NCBI GenBank assembly: GCA_949361645.1
Contig: OX442418.1
Span: 7,252,876-7,316,875, forward strand
From: Spongilla lacustris
Taxonomy: Eukaryota > Porifera > Demospongiae > Spongillida > Spongillidae
Reading direction: 5' to 3'
Length of the DNA: 64,000 nucleotides
The notes beneath the pieces are model-generated. The model ran no database searches, was not told where the DNA came from, and saw only the letters and a program-made list of their open reading frames with translations. Each line of letters opens with the position of its first letter. Position 1 is the first letter of the stretch. A program made the position numbers and the translations under genes. Shown here in pieces: positions 1 through 10,841 of this stretch.

Positions 1-474
1 TCGTGCATGGGCTGCTGACTGCATGGACATGTGAGGCTATTAAGTTCAGTTGTAGGGCACACTTTACAGGTTCCACTGGTATTGTTCACAAGCTTGAGGT
101 GAGGGGGCTGGTGGCTCATCCCAGTGGCCCCTCAACTGCTGACTCAACTTACATGCAGCAATAGAAAGGTAGTGAGGGGGGGGGGGGGGTGGGGGGGTGG
201 GCTGGTTCCAGTGCGTGGGACCTGCTAGGTCCACATGCGGAGTGAGGGTTAATGGTTCATCTGGTAGTGAGGGCATGTGTTATTGATACATGTAGTTAGT
301 GGCTCCCCTAAAATTGTTGGGGATGCCGACTCCATTTGCTGTGTGATGGCTGGCATCTCCACTGGCATTATTGTGGGGGCCACATTTCTGCTAGCAGTGT
401 GGGGGTATGATAACTCTAATTGTGAGAAGACTGGTAGCTCCAATGTTTGTGTAGAGCTGCCTACAGGACAGGCT

Positions 475-3400
475 AAATGTTCCACTGGTTCCATTGGTAG
501 TGTTTGAAGGGGGGTATGTGTGATTCCATTGCGTACATGCACATGTCCCTTGAAATTGTTGCATGGGGTTACTGACTCCATTTACAGTGTGAGGGCTGCG
601 TTCTCCACTGGCATTACGTGGGGGCCACATTGATCCTCTGGTAGTGTGGCAGCTGGTGCTCCCTTGCTGGCAGTGTACATGTGGGGGTCAGGTTTTGCAG
701 TATTGATTTCACTTGGGTTATTGGTTGCAGGTTCCAAAGGTACGTAGTGTGTGATTGCAGTGAAAAGGAGTGGTAGTTCTTGGCCCCATTGGCCCCTGGT
801 CTGCTGACGCAACTTGCAGTAAAGGACAGGTAGTGAGAAGAGGGGGGGTGAGGGGGTGAGAGGGGCAAGGGCTGGCACCAGTGTGTGGTGGGCCTGTTAA
901 GTTGTTCTTGGTACATGTCCCCTGACCAATGAGGAGGGTTGGTGGTTGTACTGTCCCATTGGCTGATTGGCCCCTCTTTCATTGAAGGACAGGTAGTGGG
1001 GGCAAGTACATATACATGTAGTTCATGGTTCCCCTGAAATTTTTGGGGTTGCTGAATCCATTTGCAGTGTGAGGGCTGGTTTCTCCACTGGCATTATTCT
1101 GGGGGCTTGGTTGACCACTGGTTGTGTGGCAGCTGATACTTCCGTGCTGGGCTCCATCTGTGAGAGGGCTCCACTGGTGTAGGCTGCTGTCTGGACTTGC
1201 AGTGTGTACTGGTAGAGGGTTTAGTGGCTCCGTTTGAAGTGAGCAGAGAGGGGCTGGTGGTTCTACTGTGCGGAGCTGGCCTTACAGGCCCTTGTTTGTG
1301 TGGGGGCTGCTGACTCAACTTGGGGTGGCGTCTTGACTGACTTTGTGGAGGCTACCCCATTAGCCCTGGGTAGCTGAGGGTGTTCTGTAAGAATGGTTCC
1401 ATGGGCTGCTGACTGCGGCTATTAAGTTCAGTTGCAGTGTAGACTTTACAGGTTCCACTGCTATTGCTCATGAGCTTGTGGTGAGGGGGCTGGTTGTTCT
1501 ACTATGTGGGGGTCCCAGCTGACTCAACTTGCATTGAACGAAAGGGGGGGGGGGAGGGGGGGGGGGGGGTTGGCCCCTGGGTGTGGGGCCTGTTAAGTCC
1601 ACTTGAGGAGTGAGGGCTAATGGTTGATCTGGTAGTGAGGTCATCACGTGTTGTTGGTACATGTAGTTCATGGCTCCCCTGAAATGGTTGGGGATGCTGA
1701 TTCCATTTGCAGCCTGAGGGCTGGCATCTCCCTGGCATTATTGTGGGGGCTACATCCCTGCTGGCAGTGTGGGGGTCTGATGATCTGTCTGCGAGAGGGC
1801 TGGTGTCTCCACTGGCATTGTGGACGCTAGCTCCATTGACCAGGTTAGCTGGTGGCTCCCTTACTGGAATTATGGGGCCTGTTAATTCCACTTGTTGGCT
1901 CCACTATTTGGAATGTGAGGCTATTATTAATAATTTAAATTGCAGCATGGGGCTTAATGGTTCCAAAGGTATATAGTGTGCACTTGCAGTAAGGGGGCTT
2001 GTGGTTCTGCTGTGTGGGGATGGCCTCTTTGGCCCCAGGGCTGCTGAGGGAACTTGCAGTGACGGGCCTAGCCCCATTAGCCCCTGGCTATGTGGGGGTG
2101 GGGCTAGTGGCTCTTTTGGTAATTTAGGGGCTGCTCACTCCCTGTCACTAACACAACCACCATCGTCAGTGGTACGACCGCCATCATCCTTGACCAATGT
2201 ATCTTGAACCAGGGTCAATGAGCACTGTTATGGGGGCCCCATTGACCCTCCTGCTGGCAGTGAATGGTCTAATAACACCATATGTGGAAGGGCTGGTGGC
2301 TCCACTGGTTGTGCAGTGCTTTTGACTGGACTTGAAGTGTGAGGTTATTAAGTTCAATTGCAGCTTGGGAGTTAATGGTTCCATTGGCTTGCTATGAGGA
2401 AGGCTGGTAGTTGTACTGTGTGGGGATGGTCCCATTAGCCCCCTCGTTCAGTGAAGGACAGGTAGTGGGAGGGGGTGTTGTGGGGACTGCTAAATAATAA
2501 GTTCACTTGCTGTGAGGGCTAAACGTTCCACTGGTTCCATTGGTGGGGCATGTGTGATTCCATCGGTACATGTGCGTACATGCACATGTCCCCTGAAATT
2601 GTTGCATGGAGTTACTGACTCCATTTGCAGTGTGAGGGCTGCCTTCTCCACTGGCATTAAGTGGGGGCCACATTGATCCTCTGGTTGTGTGGCAGCTGGT
2701 GCTCCCTTGCTGGCAGTGTACATGTGGGGGTCAGGTTTTGCAGTATTGATTTCACTTGGGTTATTGGTTGGTTCCAAAGGTACGTAGTGTGTGATTGCAG
2801 TGAGGGGGAGTGGTAGTTCTTGGCCCCATTGGCCCCTGGTCTGCTGATGCAACTTGCAGTAAAGGACAGGTAGTGAGAAGAGGGGGGGTGGAGGGGAGGG
2901 ACGAGGGAAGGCACCAGTGTGTGGTGGGCCTGTTAAGTTGTTCTGGTACATGTCCCCTGACCAATGAGGAGGGTTGGTGGTTGTACTGTCCCATTGGCTG
3001 ATTGGCCCCTCTTTCATTGAAGGACGGGTAGTGGGGGCAAGTACATATACATGTAGTTCATGGCTCCCCTGAAATTTTTGGGGTTGCTGAATCCATTTGC
3101 AGTGCGAGGGCTGGTTTCTCCACTGGCATTATTCTGGGAGCTCGATTAACCACTGTTTGTGTGGCAGCTGGTACTTCCTTGCTGGGCTCCATCTGTGAGA
3201 GGGCTCCACTGGTGTGGGCTGCTGTCTGGACTTGCAGTGTGTACTGGTAGAGGGTTTAGTGGCTCCATTTGAAGTGAGCAGAGAGGGGCTGGTAGTTCTA
3301 CTGTGCGAAGCTGGCCTTACAGGCCCTTGTTTGTGTGGGGGCTGCTGACACAACTTGGGGTGGCGTCATGACTGACACTGTGGAGGCTACCCCATTGGCC

Positions 3401-4237
3401 CTGGGTAGCTGAGGGTGTTCTGTAAGAATGGTTCCTGGGCTGCTGACTGCAGTGTGAGGCTATTAAGTTCAGTTGCAGTGTAGACTTTACAGGTTCCACT
3501 GCTATTGTTCATGAGCTTGCGGTGAGGGGGCTGGTTGTTCTACTGTGTGGGGGGTCCCAGCTGACTCAACTTGCATTGAACGAAAGGGGGGGGGGGGGGG
3601 GGGGGGGGGGGGTTAGCCCCTGGGTGTGGGGCCTGTTAAGTCCACTTGCGGAATGAGGGCTAATGGTTGATTTGTTAGTGAGGTCATCACATGTTGTTGG
3701 TACATGTAGTTCATGGCACCCCTGAAATGGTTGGGGATGCTGATTCCATTTGCAGCCTGAGGGCTGGCATCTCCCTGGCATTATTGTGGGGGCTACATCC
3801 CTGCTGGCAGTGTGGAGGTCTGATGATCTATCTGCGAGAGGGCTGTGTCTCCACTGGCATTGTGGACGCTGGCTCCATTGACCAGGTTAGCTGGTGGCTC
3901 CCTTGCTAGAATTATTGGGCCTGTTAATTCCTCTTGTTGGCTCCACTATTTGGAATGTGAGGCTATTATTAATAATTTAAATTGCAGCATGGGGCTTAAT
4001 GGTTCCAAAGGTATATAGTGTGCACTTGCAGTAAGGGGGCTTGTGGTTCTGCTGTGTGGGGATGGCCTCTTTGGCCCCAGGGCTGCTGAGGGAACTTGCA
4101 GTGAAGGGCCTAGCCCCATTAGCCCCTGCCTATGTGGGGGTGGGGCTGGTGGCTCTTTTGGTAATTTAGGGGCTGCTCACTCCCTATCACTAACACAACC
4201 ACCATCTTCAGTGGTACGATCGCCATCACTACCTTTC
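475..4237. repeat. Direct duplication of a ~1.7 kb block, offset about 2,042 bp
   Basis: Roughly 475-2195 is repeated at 2515-4237 with few changes. For example, a segment at 1981 beginning CACTTGCAGTAAGGGGGC recurs at 4023, and the segment at 601 recurs at 2644. A third, partial copy relation links 1-420 with about 1400-1900. The high similarity implies recent amplification by unequal exchange or slippage inside the foldback arm. Confidence 0.8.
3586..3612 (+). repeat. Poly-G tract of 27 G
   Basis: An uninterrupted run of G. Related G runs lie at 176-200 and 1544-1570, at equivalent places in the duplicated units. Such runs can form G-quadruplexes and are prone to length errors in assembly. 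Confidence 0.85.
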
Positions 4238-4568
4238 TCAATCTCTCCATCCTCGTCCAATGTATCTCGAATATCGATCGTCGTATTCGTACAGTTCGAA
4301 CTCATCCGCCGACTGATTCAGTGAAACTCGACGAGCTCGCGTTCACTCGTGTTATACGTCACCATATCGTTTATCTACACCGAAAAACAACCGTAAGTCT
4401 ATACTAACAAGCACTACAATTCAGCTGCCCGTTTGTTTGGTGACCTTATAGGTGTGGTTATCACGCCCTATAGTAATAGTTGAATATTCATGCACTCCGG
4501 AGAATGGAAACTGTTCCGTGCACATATAAAGGCGCGATTCGAGCGGGAAACGTGTAATTACTTTGCAC

Positions 4569-4745
4569 AGCTGTTTCTCCGTAACGGATGGCATGAAAAT
4601 TAACGAACAGAACAAATCGATAGGTATAGGACCTCCCTACCTACAAACCGAATTTGAAGCGATTTGATTACTCCTACCGAAAGTTATGGTGGGTTTGAAC
4701 CCGGTGGGGTATCGGACGTTGCAATACTGGCACGGAGTAAGTGCA
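4569..4745. repeat. Conserved sub-terminal block of the foldback family
   Basis: About 180 bp running from the 'tccgtaacggatgg' motif to 'ggcacggagtaagtgcaag'. It recurs near 38540-38710 (reverse), 38860-39030, 39390-39560 (reverse) and 48980-49160, so five copies are present in this window. It is the best conserved part of otherwise divergent elements. Each copy holds GGTTCAAACCC on one strand (here 4702-4692, minus), which fits the RNA polymerase III B-box consensus GGTTCRANNCC. I see no convincing A-box. Confidence 0.7.
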
Positions 4746-6258
4746 AGACCCCAAACTATATTTTAGCATACAGAAATGGTGTAGTATGAAGTGCTGAAAA
4801 TAGGAAGTCAAGAGCTCAAACCGTGTGGAAGATATAGCGCTTTGAATTGGATGTTATATATATAAATTCACAAGCATCAAAATCGCATAGAACGTTCCAT
4901 ATATATATATATAATTATAATTATATATATATCTGATGTGTATTTTTACAATATGATTGTGCTGGACATTACATGTGTATGTGTAGTTGTGTGTGTGTGT
5001 GTGACATAAATCTTACATTTTCAGGTTTGTTCCAGCTTCTGCACTTGTTCTTGCTGATCCTGCTACAGTTAAGCGCAGTGACAACATTGCATGCTGCCTC
5101 TTAAGAGGCCACTAATCATGATTGTAAAAGGTTTATTCATTATTGAGCAGGCTACAGCATAGCCAAGATAATTGACATACTACTGTTTTTAAAACACGGG
5201 GTGCAAATGTTAAGGTAGGCATATGCAACTGCAAAAAGGTCACCAATATATCAATCACCCTGCCTTACTGCTGACACACCTGAAGGGGTGATTCAGATCT
5301 CTGGTTTGCATAATAGCATCTCTGGCTTTGCTTGATTAGCATACATCACAAGATGCTATTGTATAATAAATTACAGTAAGTACCACACCACATATTCATG
5401 TAGCAATCATTGTTTTTTTTGAAGTATAAAATACACGTCCTTTCCTAATTGGGGTGCACTTGTTAATGGGCAAGATTGGGCGCTTGTACAAGGCACACAT
5501 GTGGACACATTCAATTTAGGGAAAGGGAGAAAAAGGACCTTGCAGTTTCTTTCCAACTCTTCATACATGTTCATTCATTTTCAAGGAGTGTACAATGTCT
5601 GTTCTTCAGAGCCAAAAGAATTTTTTAATTAGAAATCTATATGCAAGCTTTGAGGATGTTTTGCTTGTACTGGGGGAATTGTGCTCAGGATCCCTTTCTC
5701 AGTCCCTTCACTAAACATATAGTGGTAAATTTTGTGTATCGTATCATCCATCAGAGACTCGTACTGAAATTCAATAGCCACTCACATAGTGCTGGCACCA
5801 GCCATTTTAGTTCTTAAATCATAAAATCATTAGAGCACAATAATACACATGATAATACAATGTTTAACACAAAGTAAGAAATTGACATATATATGTTGAA
5901 GAAATTAAATCATAATTTCACTTTGAAAAGAAACAAACTACTTTGCAATGCACACTACATGCAAGTGCACCCACTCTACACATCCACAGCATAGTATATA
6001 TTTGTTACAAATACTGCAGTCACTGCAACAGAATGTGACTTCAAAGTTCAATCGTTTGCAGTAAATATACAAATACCTAAGTTCTTAGTTATATTATACC
6101 AAGACGTAGCTATCTGCAAGATTCCAATATAAATGTGCACTGTGCCAAAAGCATTTGTAAATCATTTATTGCTCTGATACACACACAACTCCACCTCTAC
6201 TGCTCGATCATAATCACGCACACACACACTAACAGATCAAATACAATTGAACAAGATT

Positions 6259-6342
6259 TTAGTATGCAAATAGTGTCTTTGGCACATGTATGGCTGCCTT
6301 AACTTTGGCTCCAGAAGCAGCATTGACAAGTTCATATGCTTC
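6259..6342 (-). CDS. Possible terminal exon of an unidentified minus-strand gene or pseudogene
   Basis: On the minus strand a TTTGCTAG acceptor is followed by 28 codons starting EAYELVNAASGAKVKAAI and ending in TAA. The composition is protein-like rather than random for this AT-rich stretch. Together with the exon-like island at 8398-8461 (minus), which ends in phase 0 at a GTAGGC donor, it could be the tail of one gene. I do not recognise the family. Isolated decayed exons are equally possible. Confidence 0.25.
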   Translation of the reverse strand, partial: EAYELVNAASGAKVKAAIHVPKTLFAY

Positions 6343-7307
6343 CTAGCAAATGACATATTAATAGTCCAAATTTTGACAGAGCACATTTATAGCTTTGGTC
6401 ACTATATCACACAGACATGAAATTCAATGTCTCAATTTTACTCTGAATTAAATTGTTTCTATTTTTCCAGTTTAGGTAGTAAATCAACACGCATTAACAT
6501 ATTAGAATGCCAACATTTCTACCAGTTATTAGGAAGTTGAAATAGCAAGCAAGACTGCAAGTCAGCGAATCAATACAAGTTAATTGGTGGTGGTTAAAAT
6601 GAACAACTTATTCATTTTTAACACTTGCATGTGCAAAATTTTATGCCTCATATGAAGTGATATAAATACAATATTCTCAAACCCATTTCATTGATTACCA
6701 TTGAACACTCTGGGCCCCAATAATAATTATGTCAGCTGCTCAGGACTCAGGAAACATTCATTGTTCAATGCCTAAAACAATCGTGCTCAAGAAACCATTC
6801 ATTACCAATGGCCAGGGGATTTTGCCTCCTTCCCTCGTAGGCCCTGGTCCCAGGAGCTTTTGAATCTTGTTCAATTGTCTGTTAGCGTGTGTGCATAATT
6901 AATAATTATGAGGCACAGTGACCAAAACTTTTGAATGTGAGTTATACATCACAATTGAACAAATACATTTCGTGTGAATTGGAAATTTATACCACAATGC
7001 AAAATATAATGTTGATACAACCAATTACAAACCATTTTTTTATCCATTGCCATCCCATGCACCCATGTATTTGTAACTATACATATCAATTTGACAACTT
7101 TGCTGCTTATTTTCGTTAGCAGTTATGTGACCCAAACAAGCAGCACTATTGCCACCTAACAGAATACGTCAATTGAGATTTAGCTAGAAGAAATTTTGTC
7201 TAATCTCAAACACTATGAATGCCAGCAGATGTATAAAATGATTGGCAATTGCCTAGGATCCTCCCCACCCTTCTCAGTCTAATGCAATGCACAGGGGGAT
7301 AAAGAGA

Positions 7308-7308
<1 letters not shown>

Positions 7309-7337
<29 letters not shown>
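7309..7337 (+). repeat. Poly-G tract of 29 G
   Basis: An uninterrupted G run in otherwise AT-rich intergenic DNA. It may form a quadruplex, and its length is uncertain in any assembly. Confidence 0.85.
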
Positions 7338-7338
<1 letters not shown>

Positions 7339-8397
7339 TATATGGACTGGACCAGGGCACTTCACTTGCCTTAATTTGGGCCTTCAACTTATTAATTGAC
7401 ACAAGCTTACCCTCACTGGCTGGACACTCAATTGAATTATGGTAAAGTTTATGAAGCAAAATTTTTTTAACAAACAAGTGCTCAAGCCAAAATCAAGTAA
7501 TCAATCATATTCAGACCTGCTAAGTCTATAGTTTTCCTCTTTCATGCCAACATCAGGTATTTATTACATGTACGTGTACATGTATACATGTGAATTAAAG
7601 ATGACAAAGCATACAGGTGGAAAAACATGTTGTCTTAAAATTGATTACATGTCCAGGGCCATAACCTCCAGTCCGGTTCTATGGTTTTAACTGGCTGGAC
7701 CACTTTTTCCATGAAAATGTTAATTATCAGTTCACAAATGTACATGTCTCCTGCAGGTCCAATACACTTCATAGCAGCATGCATTTAGGACTCTTCACTT
7801 GCTCACACACAAACATTTTAACCTTGCCTCTCCCTCCCCGTATCCCGTATTTGGTCAATAGAAAGGGACACCTGGGCCCCCCTGTTTACATGCATTGCTG
7901 AATTATCAGACCACGGTTATGGCCATGATGTATAAACAGTCTTAAAATAATAATAATACCACCAGATTAGGTGCATTCTGATACCTCAAAATATACTGTA
8001 CATAATCAAACTTTATTCAGGTATTCAAAAGAAGACATTAATATTTGGATTTATTGGTCAGTGCAGAAGGGTGTGCTGCGGTAACTAAAATGCCTAAGAG
8101 TATAAGGTAGGCACCATTGTATGAACTTCACTTAACATACACATGTATATATTGAAGTTTACATTTGTCAGTAATTTAAATGTGTCAATACATTAGAAAG
8201 GTAACAGTTCTTACTTTGTATAAAAATTCAAATGCAAGATAAGGCGAATCAACAAGTTGATAAGTGTGATGTAATGTAAGTCTTCATGCAAGTTACATGC
8301 AGCACTTTTTGCATGAAGCAGTTTATTAACAGTTCATACTCAATGCTAGCATCTTAGTCTGAACTTTTATTTATATTTATGCTCTTGATGTGCCTAC

Positions 8398-8461
8398 CTT
8401 AACATTTGCACCTTGTGTTCCGAGTAGTATGTCAATTATCTTGGCTTTGCTGTACTCTGTT
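8398..8461 (-). CDS. Possible internal exon, with a degraded inverted copy at ~5152-5222
   Basis: The minus strand shows acceptor CTATTAACAG, 64 bp, then donor GTAGGC. The open phase reads TEYSKAKIIDILLGTQGANVK minus its first residue split across the intron. A copy on the plus strand at about 5152-5222 keeps the exon sequence and the GTAGGC donor. That copy has a stop and an extra insertion, and the flanks do not match. Similarity limited to the exon suggests descent from a real coding exon, with the 5.2 kb copy decayed. The family is not recognised. Confidence 0.3.
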
Positions 8462-8865
8462 CTGTTAATAGGCAATGATGATGAATTGAATCTATCAATA
8501 TTCTAGGCCTAGCTTTTATGGGTTAATGTTTTCCATACAGCATGTCAGTAATCTGAATGTGCCATGACATTAGGAAGGTATTTGTATTAAAAATTCAAAT
8601 GCATGTGCATGTCAGCATTGTTAAATGTCCATAATATTTGCCAAGTTAATTTGTAGTCAGATATTATGCTGGAAGCATGACAATTTCAATAGACTTGTGT
8701 AACTAAAGATAGTCTACATATTAGAAAATGAAATTTATTTGCTGATCAGCACTATTGAGGTTTGTGGCACAGGGCTATTAACTACATGATGGTTAATGAT
8801 TACTTAGGCATGCTTGTGCATAATCAGTAATGCCTCCTTTGTTGCATTGCCTCTCATGGATGTAG

Positions 8866-9507
8866 GTTCATGTTAAAAATCACAGCTTCTTGGAAGAATT
8901 TGGGAAGAATGATATCGTTTTTCTTGCAGCTGAGTCGGAAAACCTTTTAACAGGTAACCACTTTATGGTTATCATATAATTTGTTAATGTGCAATAATAT
9001 TTCTGTAGACTTGGACCCTACGAAGGTCTAGTTGATCATAATCATCACAAGGTGAGCTTGGGTTTGTGTCACTTTTAGGTCATATTGAGGTTTGCAAATT
9101 TTTGTAAAGGCATCAGTAGTTGATAATTGTCAATGCTGGCCTTAGAAGTTACATTAAAGGGGCTGTGTTCAATGTCTCTGTACGTATATACACATGTATA
9201 CTAATGTAGGGCGGGATATCACATGCTCGACTCCCTATTGCTGATTATATACGTCAAGAGCCATACTGACTGTTAATCATGGTGAGTCATTTGACTATAC
9301 ATTTATGTATGCAATGAGGGACATGTTTTTTGATGATGACCCAAATATGTGGTGTGTGTGTGGTTAGTTTTTGAGATTTTATTAGCATTTGCACAAAACC
9401 ATGACTGGGAACTGGCTTTCACAAGCGTCATCCCAGAACGGAAAGTCCTCACACAAAAATTGGTCACTGATGAAGACTTGCCAGAAAGCTCTTCAGAACT
9501 TGTGTAA
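8866..9507 (+). pseudogene. TRMT10: TRMT10-type tRNA (guanine-9) methyltransferase, decayed 3' fragment
   Basis: Four exon-like blocks with GT/AG borders (8866-8953, 9009-9051, 9210-9281, 9368-9507) follow the C-terminal half of the SPOUT-fold TRMT10 family, which methylates N1 of tRNA purine 9. Seen in order: SFLEEFGKNDIVFLAAESENL, then DLDPTKV, then GLVDHNHHK, then SHARLPIADYI, then ILTVNH joined to VFEILLAFAQNHDW and VIPERK. The family normally has a short 'YxIGG' stretch between DPxKV and LVDHNHHK. Here it is missing, and the reading frame breaks into TAG. A second frame change lies between ADYIRQEP and ILTVNH. The segment joining HHK to the ARLPI block is also not found. No upstream exons coding for the N-terminal half are seen. 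Two frame breaks plus truncation argue for a pseudogene; sequence errors are a weaker alternative. Confidence 0.75.
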
Positions 9508-9705
9508 ACTGCTGATGTTAGTGATCTAGTAACATAGTAAGGCTATGTATATGTAAATGAAATGTGTGCCTTCAAAGTTTATTTCTCTTGTGTTGTATAA
9601 TTTATTTATACAATGTGGTACATCTGCAACTGGTAGTAACTCAAGCACAGTTTCACAATATGAAATCATTAATTTACACACTGCACCTTGCAGTAGTTAC
9701 ACTGT

Positions 9706-9740
9706 CCACTGCTCATCATCATTTTGATGATGAGCAGTGG
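9706..9740. other. Perfect 16-bp hairpin downstream of the sulfotransferase stop
   Basis: The arms CCACTGCTCATCATCA and TGATGATGAGCAGTGG are perfectly complementary around a 3-nt TTT loop. The stem starts 10 bp after the sulfotransferase stop codon on the minus strand, so it lies in that gene's 3' UTR. It also sits in the gap between two convergent loci. AATAAA signals for the minus-strand gene occur further on, near 9606-9601 and 9583-9578, so the stem would be part of the mRNA. Confidence 0.7.
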
Positions 9741-9750
9741 TGATACTGGC

Positions 9751-10677
9751 TCATATCAAAGAGAACCCACTTCTGTTTCTGTCCTCTCCATGGCCAGCTA
9801 CAATCATTTCTAACTCCTTTTTCCATGGTTCAAAATAAAGCATTAGTTTTCTTTCCACCTCTGTAGGTACTTTCGGGTGTGATCTACCTTTGCTTTTGTT
9901 CATGCATACAATTTTTGTAGTTTGAAAACAGAAGAAGTGAGTCTTCAAGTTATATATCAAATGCCCTGGTGAAAAGAACTGTGGGAGTCCCAAGCACAAT
10001 TCTAGCTTATGCAGCTCATCGAATGGAGAGACAATAAATCTGTCTCCATCAACATAACAAAATTGATTCTTTTTGAACACTTGTAACCATTTTTTGATGT
10101 GGTACGAGTAACAGCTAGAATTCAAAATCGGGATATCAGAACGCACTTCGTCATCATCCCCAATCACAAGGTTATGAAATGGCGGCAGGACATGTCCTCC
10201 TTGATGCCGTAGTAAGCTCCATTCTACGTATTCCGATAAAGCCCGGTCAATAGGATTGCGTGTGATTACGATGAATCGTAAACTGTAAGGATCAACTCCA
10301 ATCGCTGTAGCCGTCTCGATAATTCTTCTCGGAGCGTCCGGATTTATAACATAATCTGGGCTTTTCTCGATGACAGAAACGCCACGTGGAGGAGATGGCA
10401 GGGAGCTCAAATACCAATTTAATCCCTTTAAATAATGTAAAGAATAGTACCTAAGTTCTCTCTGTGGACCTGATAGAGAGGAGTGCAGTTTTAGGACTTC
10501 ATACAAGGCCTTGGTTCCAGCTTTACCAAATCCAATAATCAGATAAGTTGGAAAACGAGAATCGGCAGTTTGTAGTACATGTAGAGTTGCGGCTACTTTG
10601 TAAACGTTCATTAAATACATAACAAAACAAATTCCCAGAAATAAGATAGCGCAAAACAGTACCTTCCTTTTCTGCAT
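9751..10677 (-). CDS. HS3ST: Heparan sulfate glucosamine 3-O-sulfotransferase-like enzyme
   Basis: An intronless 308-codon gene, close to the ~307 residues of HS3ST1. HS3ST enzymes move sulfate from PAPS to the 3-O position of glucosamine in heparan sulfate, in the Golgi lumen. Seen: basic start and one membrane segment (about residues 5-23), as in a type II Golgi protein; a 5'-phosphosulfate loop IIGFGKAGTKALYE (47-60); E74 in QRELRYY, at the place of the catalytic base; EKSPDY (104-109); a 3'-phosphate motif RNPIDRALSEY (140-150); the paired cysteines C250 and C258; and KGRSHP (263-268), typical of the C-terminal loop. N186 lies in an N-glycosylation sequon (NSS). The start is the ATG at 10677; the AKAP9-like stop lies only 164 bp upstream on the same strand. 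The 3-OST family call is firm. The subtype, and whether the acceptor is heparan sulfate in this animal, are inference. Confidence 0.9.
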   Translation of the reverse strand: MQKRKVLFCAILFLGICFVMYLMNVYKVAATLHVLQTADSRFPTYLIIGFGKAGTKALYEVLKLHSSLSGPQRELRYYSLHYLKGLNWYLSSLPSPPRGVSVIEKSPDYVINPDAPRRIIETATAIGVDPYSLRFIVITRNPIDRALSEYVEWSLLRHQGGHVLPPFHNLVIGDDDEVRSDIPILNSSCYSYHIKKWLQVFKKNQFCYVDGDRFIVSPFDELHKLELCLGLPQFFSPGHLIYNLKTHFFCFQTTKIVCMNKSKGRSHPKVPTEVERKLMLYFEPWKKELEMIVAGHGEDRNRSGFSLI

Positions 10678-10841
10678 GATACCAGCCAGTATTACATAAT
10701 TTATTAAAGCGATGTCAATAAATTAAAATGACATTAAAAAAAAAAAGTCAACCGTGCCTGTACCTGTACATGTATGTAATGATTTTGTAAAACATGAATA
10801 TTATGTCGGAGATTAAAAAAGACAAAACTGTAGTTCAAATA

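Larger units (their letters stand above)
1..4899. mobile_element. Partial long-terminal-repeat foldback element (right half, cut by window edge)
   Basis: This GC-rich, G/T-skewed block is made of degenerate short units resembling 'cttgcagtgagggggctggtggttcc', with long G runs. The same units fill the arms of the palindrome at 39211-49319. Its AT-rich outer end (about 4240-4899) aligns by eye with the outer end of that palindrome's right arm (about 48600-49319). It stops at a terminus whose reverse complement begins TGGAACGTTC, next to a TATATA run. The matching left arm would lie upstream of the window. No open frame looks like a protein; the frames here are low-complexity Pro/Thr/Ser or Gly/Val readings of the repeat. 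The superfamily is not identified. Confidence 0.7.
4900..8865. other. Gene-poor AT-rich interval
   Basis: No long coding frame stands out. The interval holds a TA-repeat tract at about 4899-4932, a short GT run near 4987-5003, many TACATGTA-type palindromes and a 29-bp poly-G run at 7309-7337. A diverged ~60 bp direct repeat occurs near 8165-8235 and 8545-8605. Small exon-like islands on the minus strand are listed separately. A plus-strand island at about 5025-5116 follows a TTTTCAG acceptor and reads an open frame ending in TAA. It could be a terminal exon of a gene lying upstream of the foldback element, but I could not identify it. Confidence 0.6.

Noticed and set aside
1..4200. CRISPR-like regular repeats
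   Set aside because: Units are degenerate with no constant repeat/spacer alternation, and the context is a eukaryotic genome.
64..4324. Numerous open frames of 60-175 codons on both strands in the GC-rich block
   Set aside because: They are low-complexity readings of a degenerate repeat and recur between duplicate copies in any frame, with no domain or stable start.
4692..4702. tRNA gene suggested by the B-box match
   Set aside because: No cloverleaf, anticodon arm or A-box at the right distance could be made out.
5025..5116. Plus-strand terminal-exon-like frame after a TTTTCAG acceptor
   Set aside because: The open reading is plausible, but the family is not recognised and any upstream exons would lie beyond the foldback element, so I do not call a gene.
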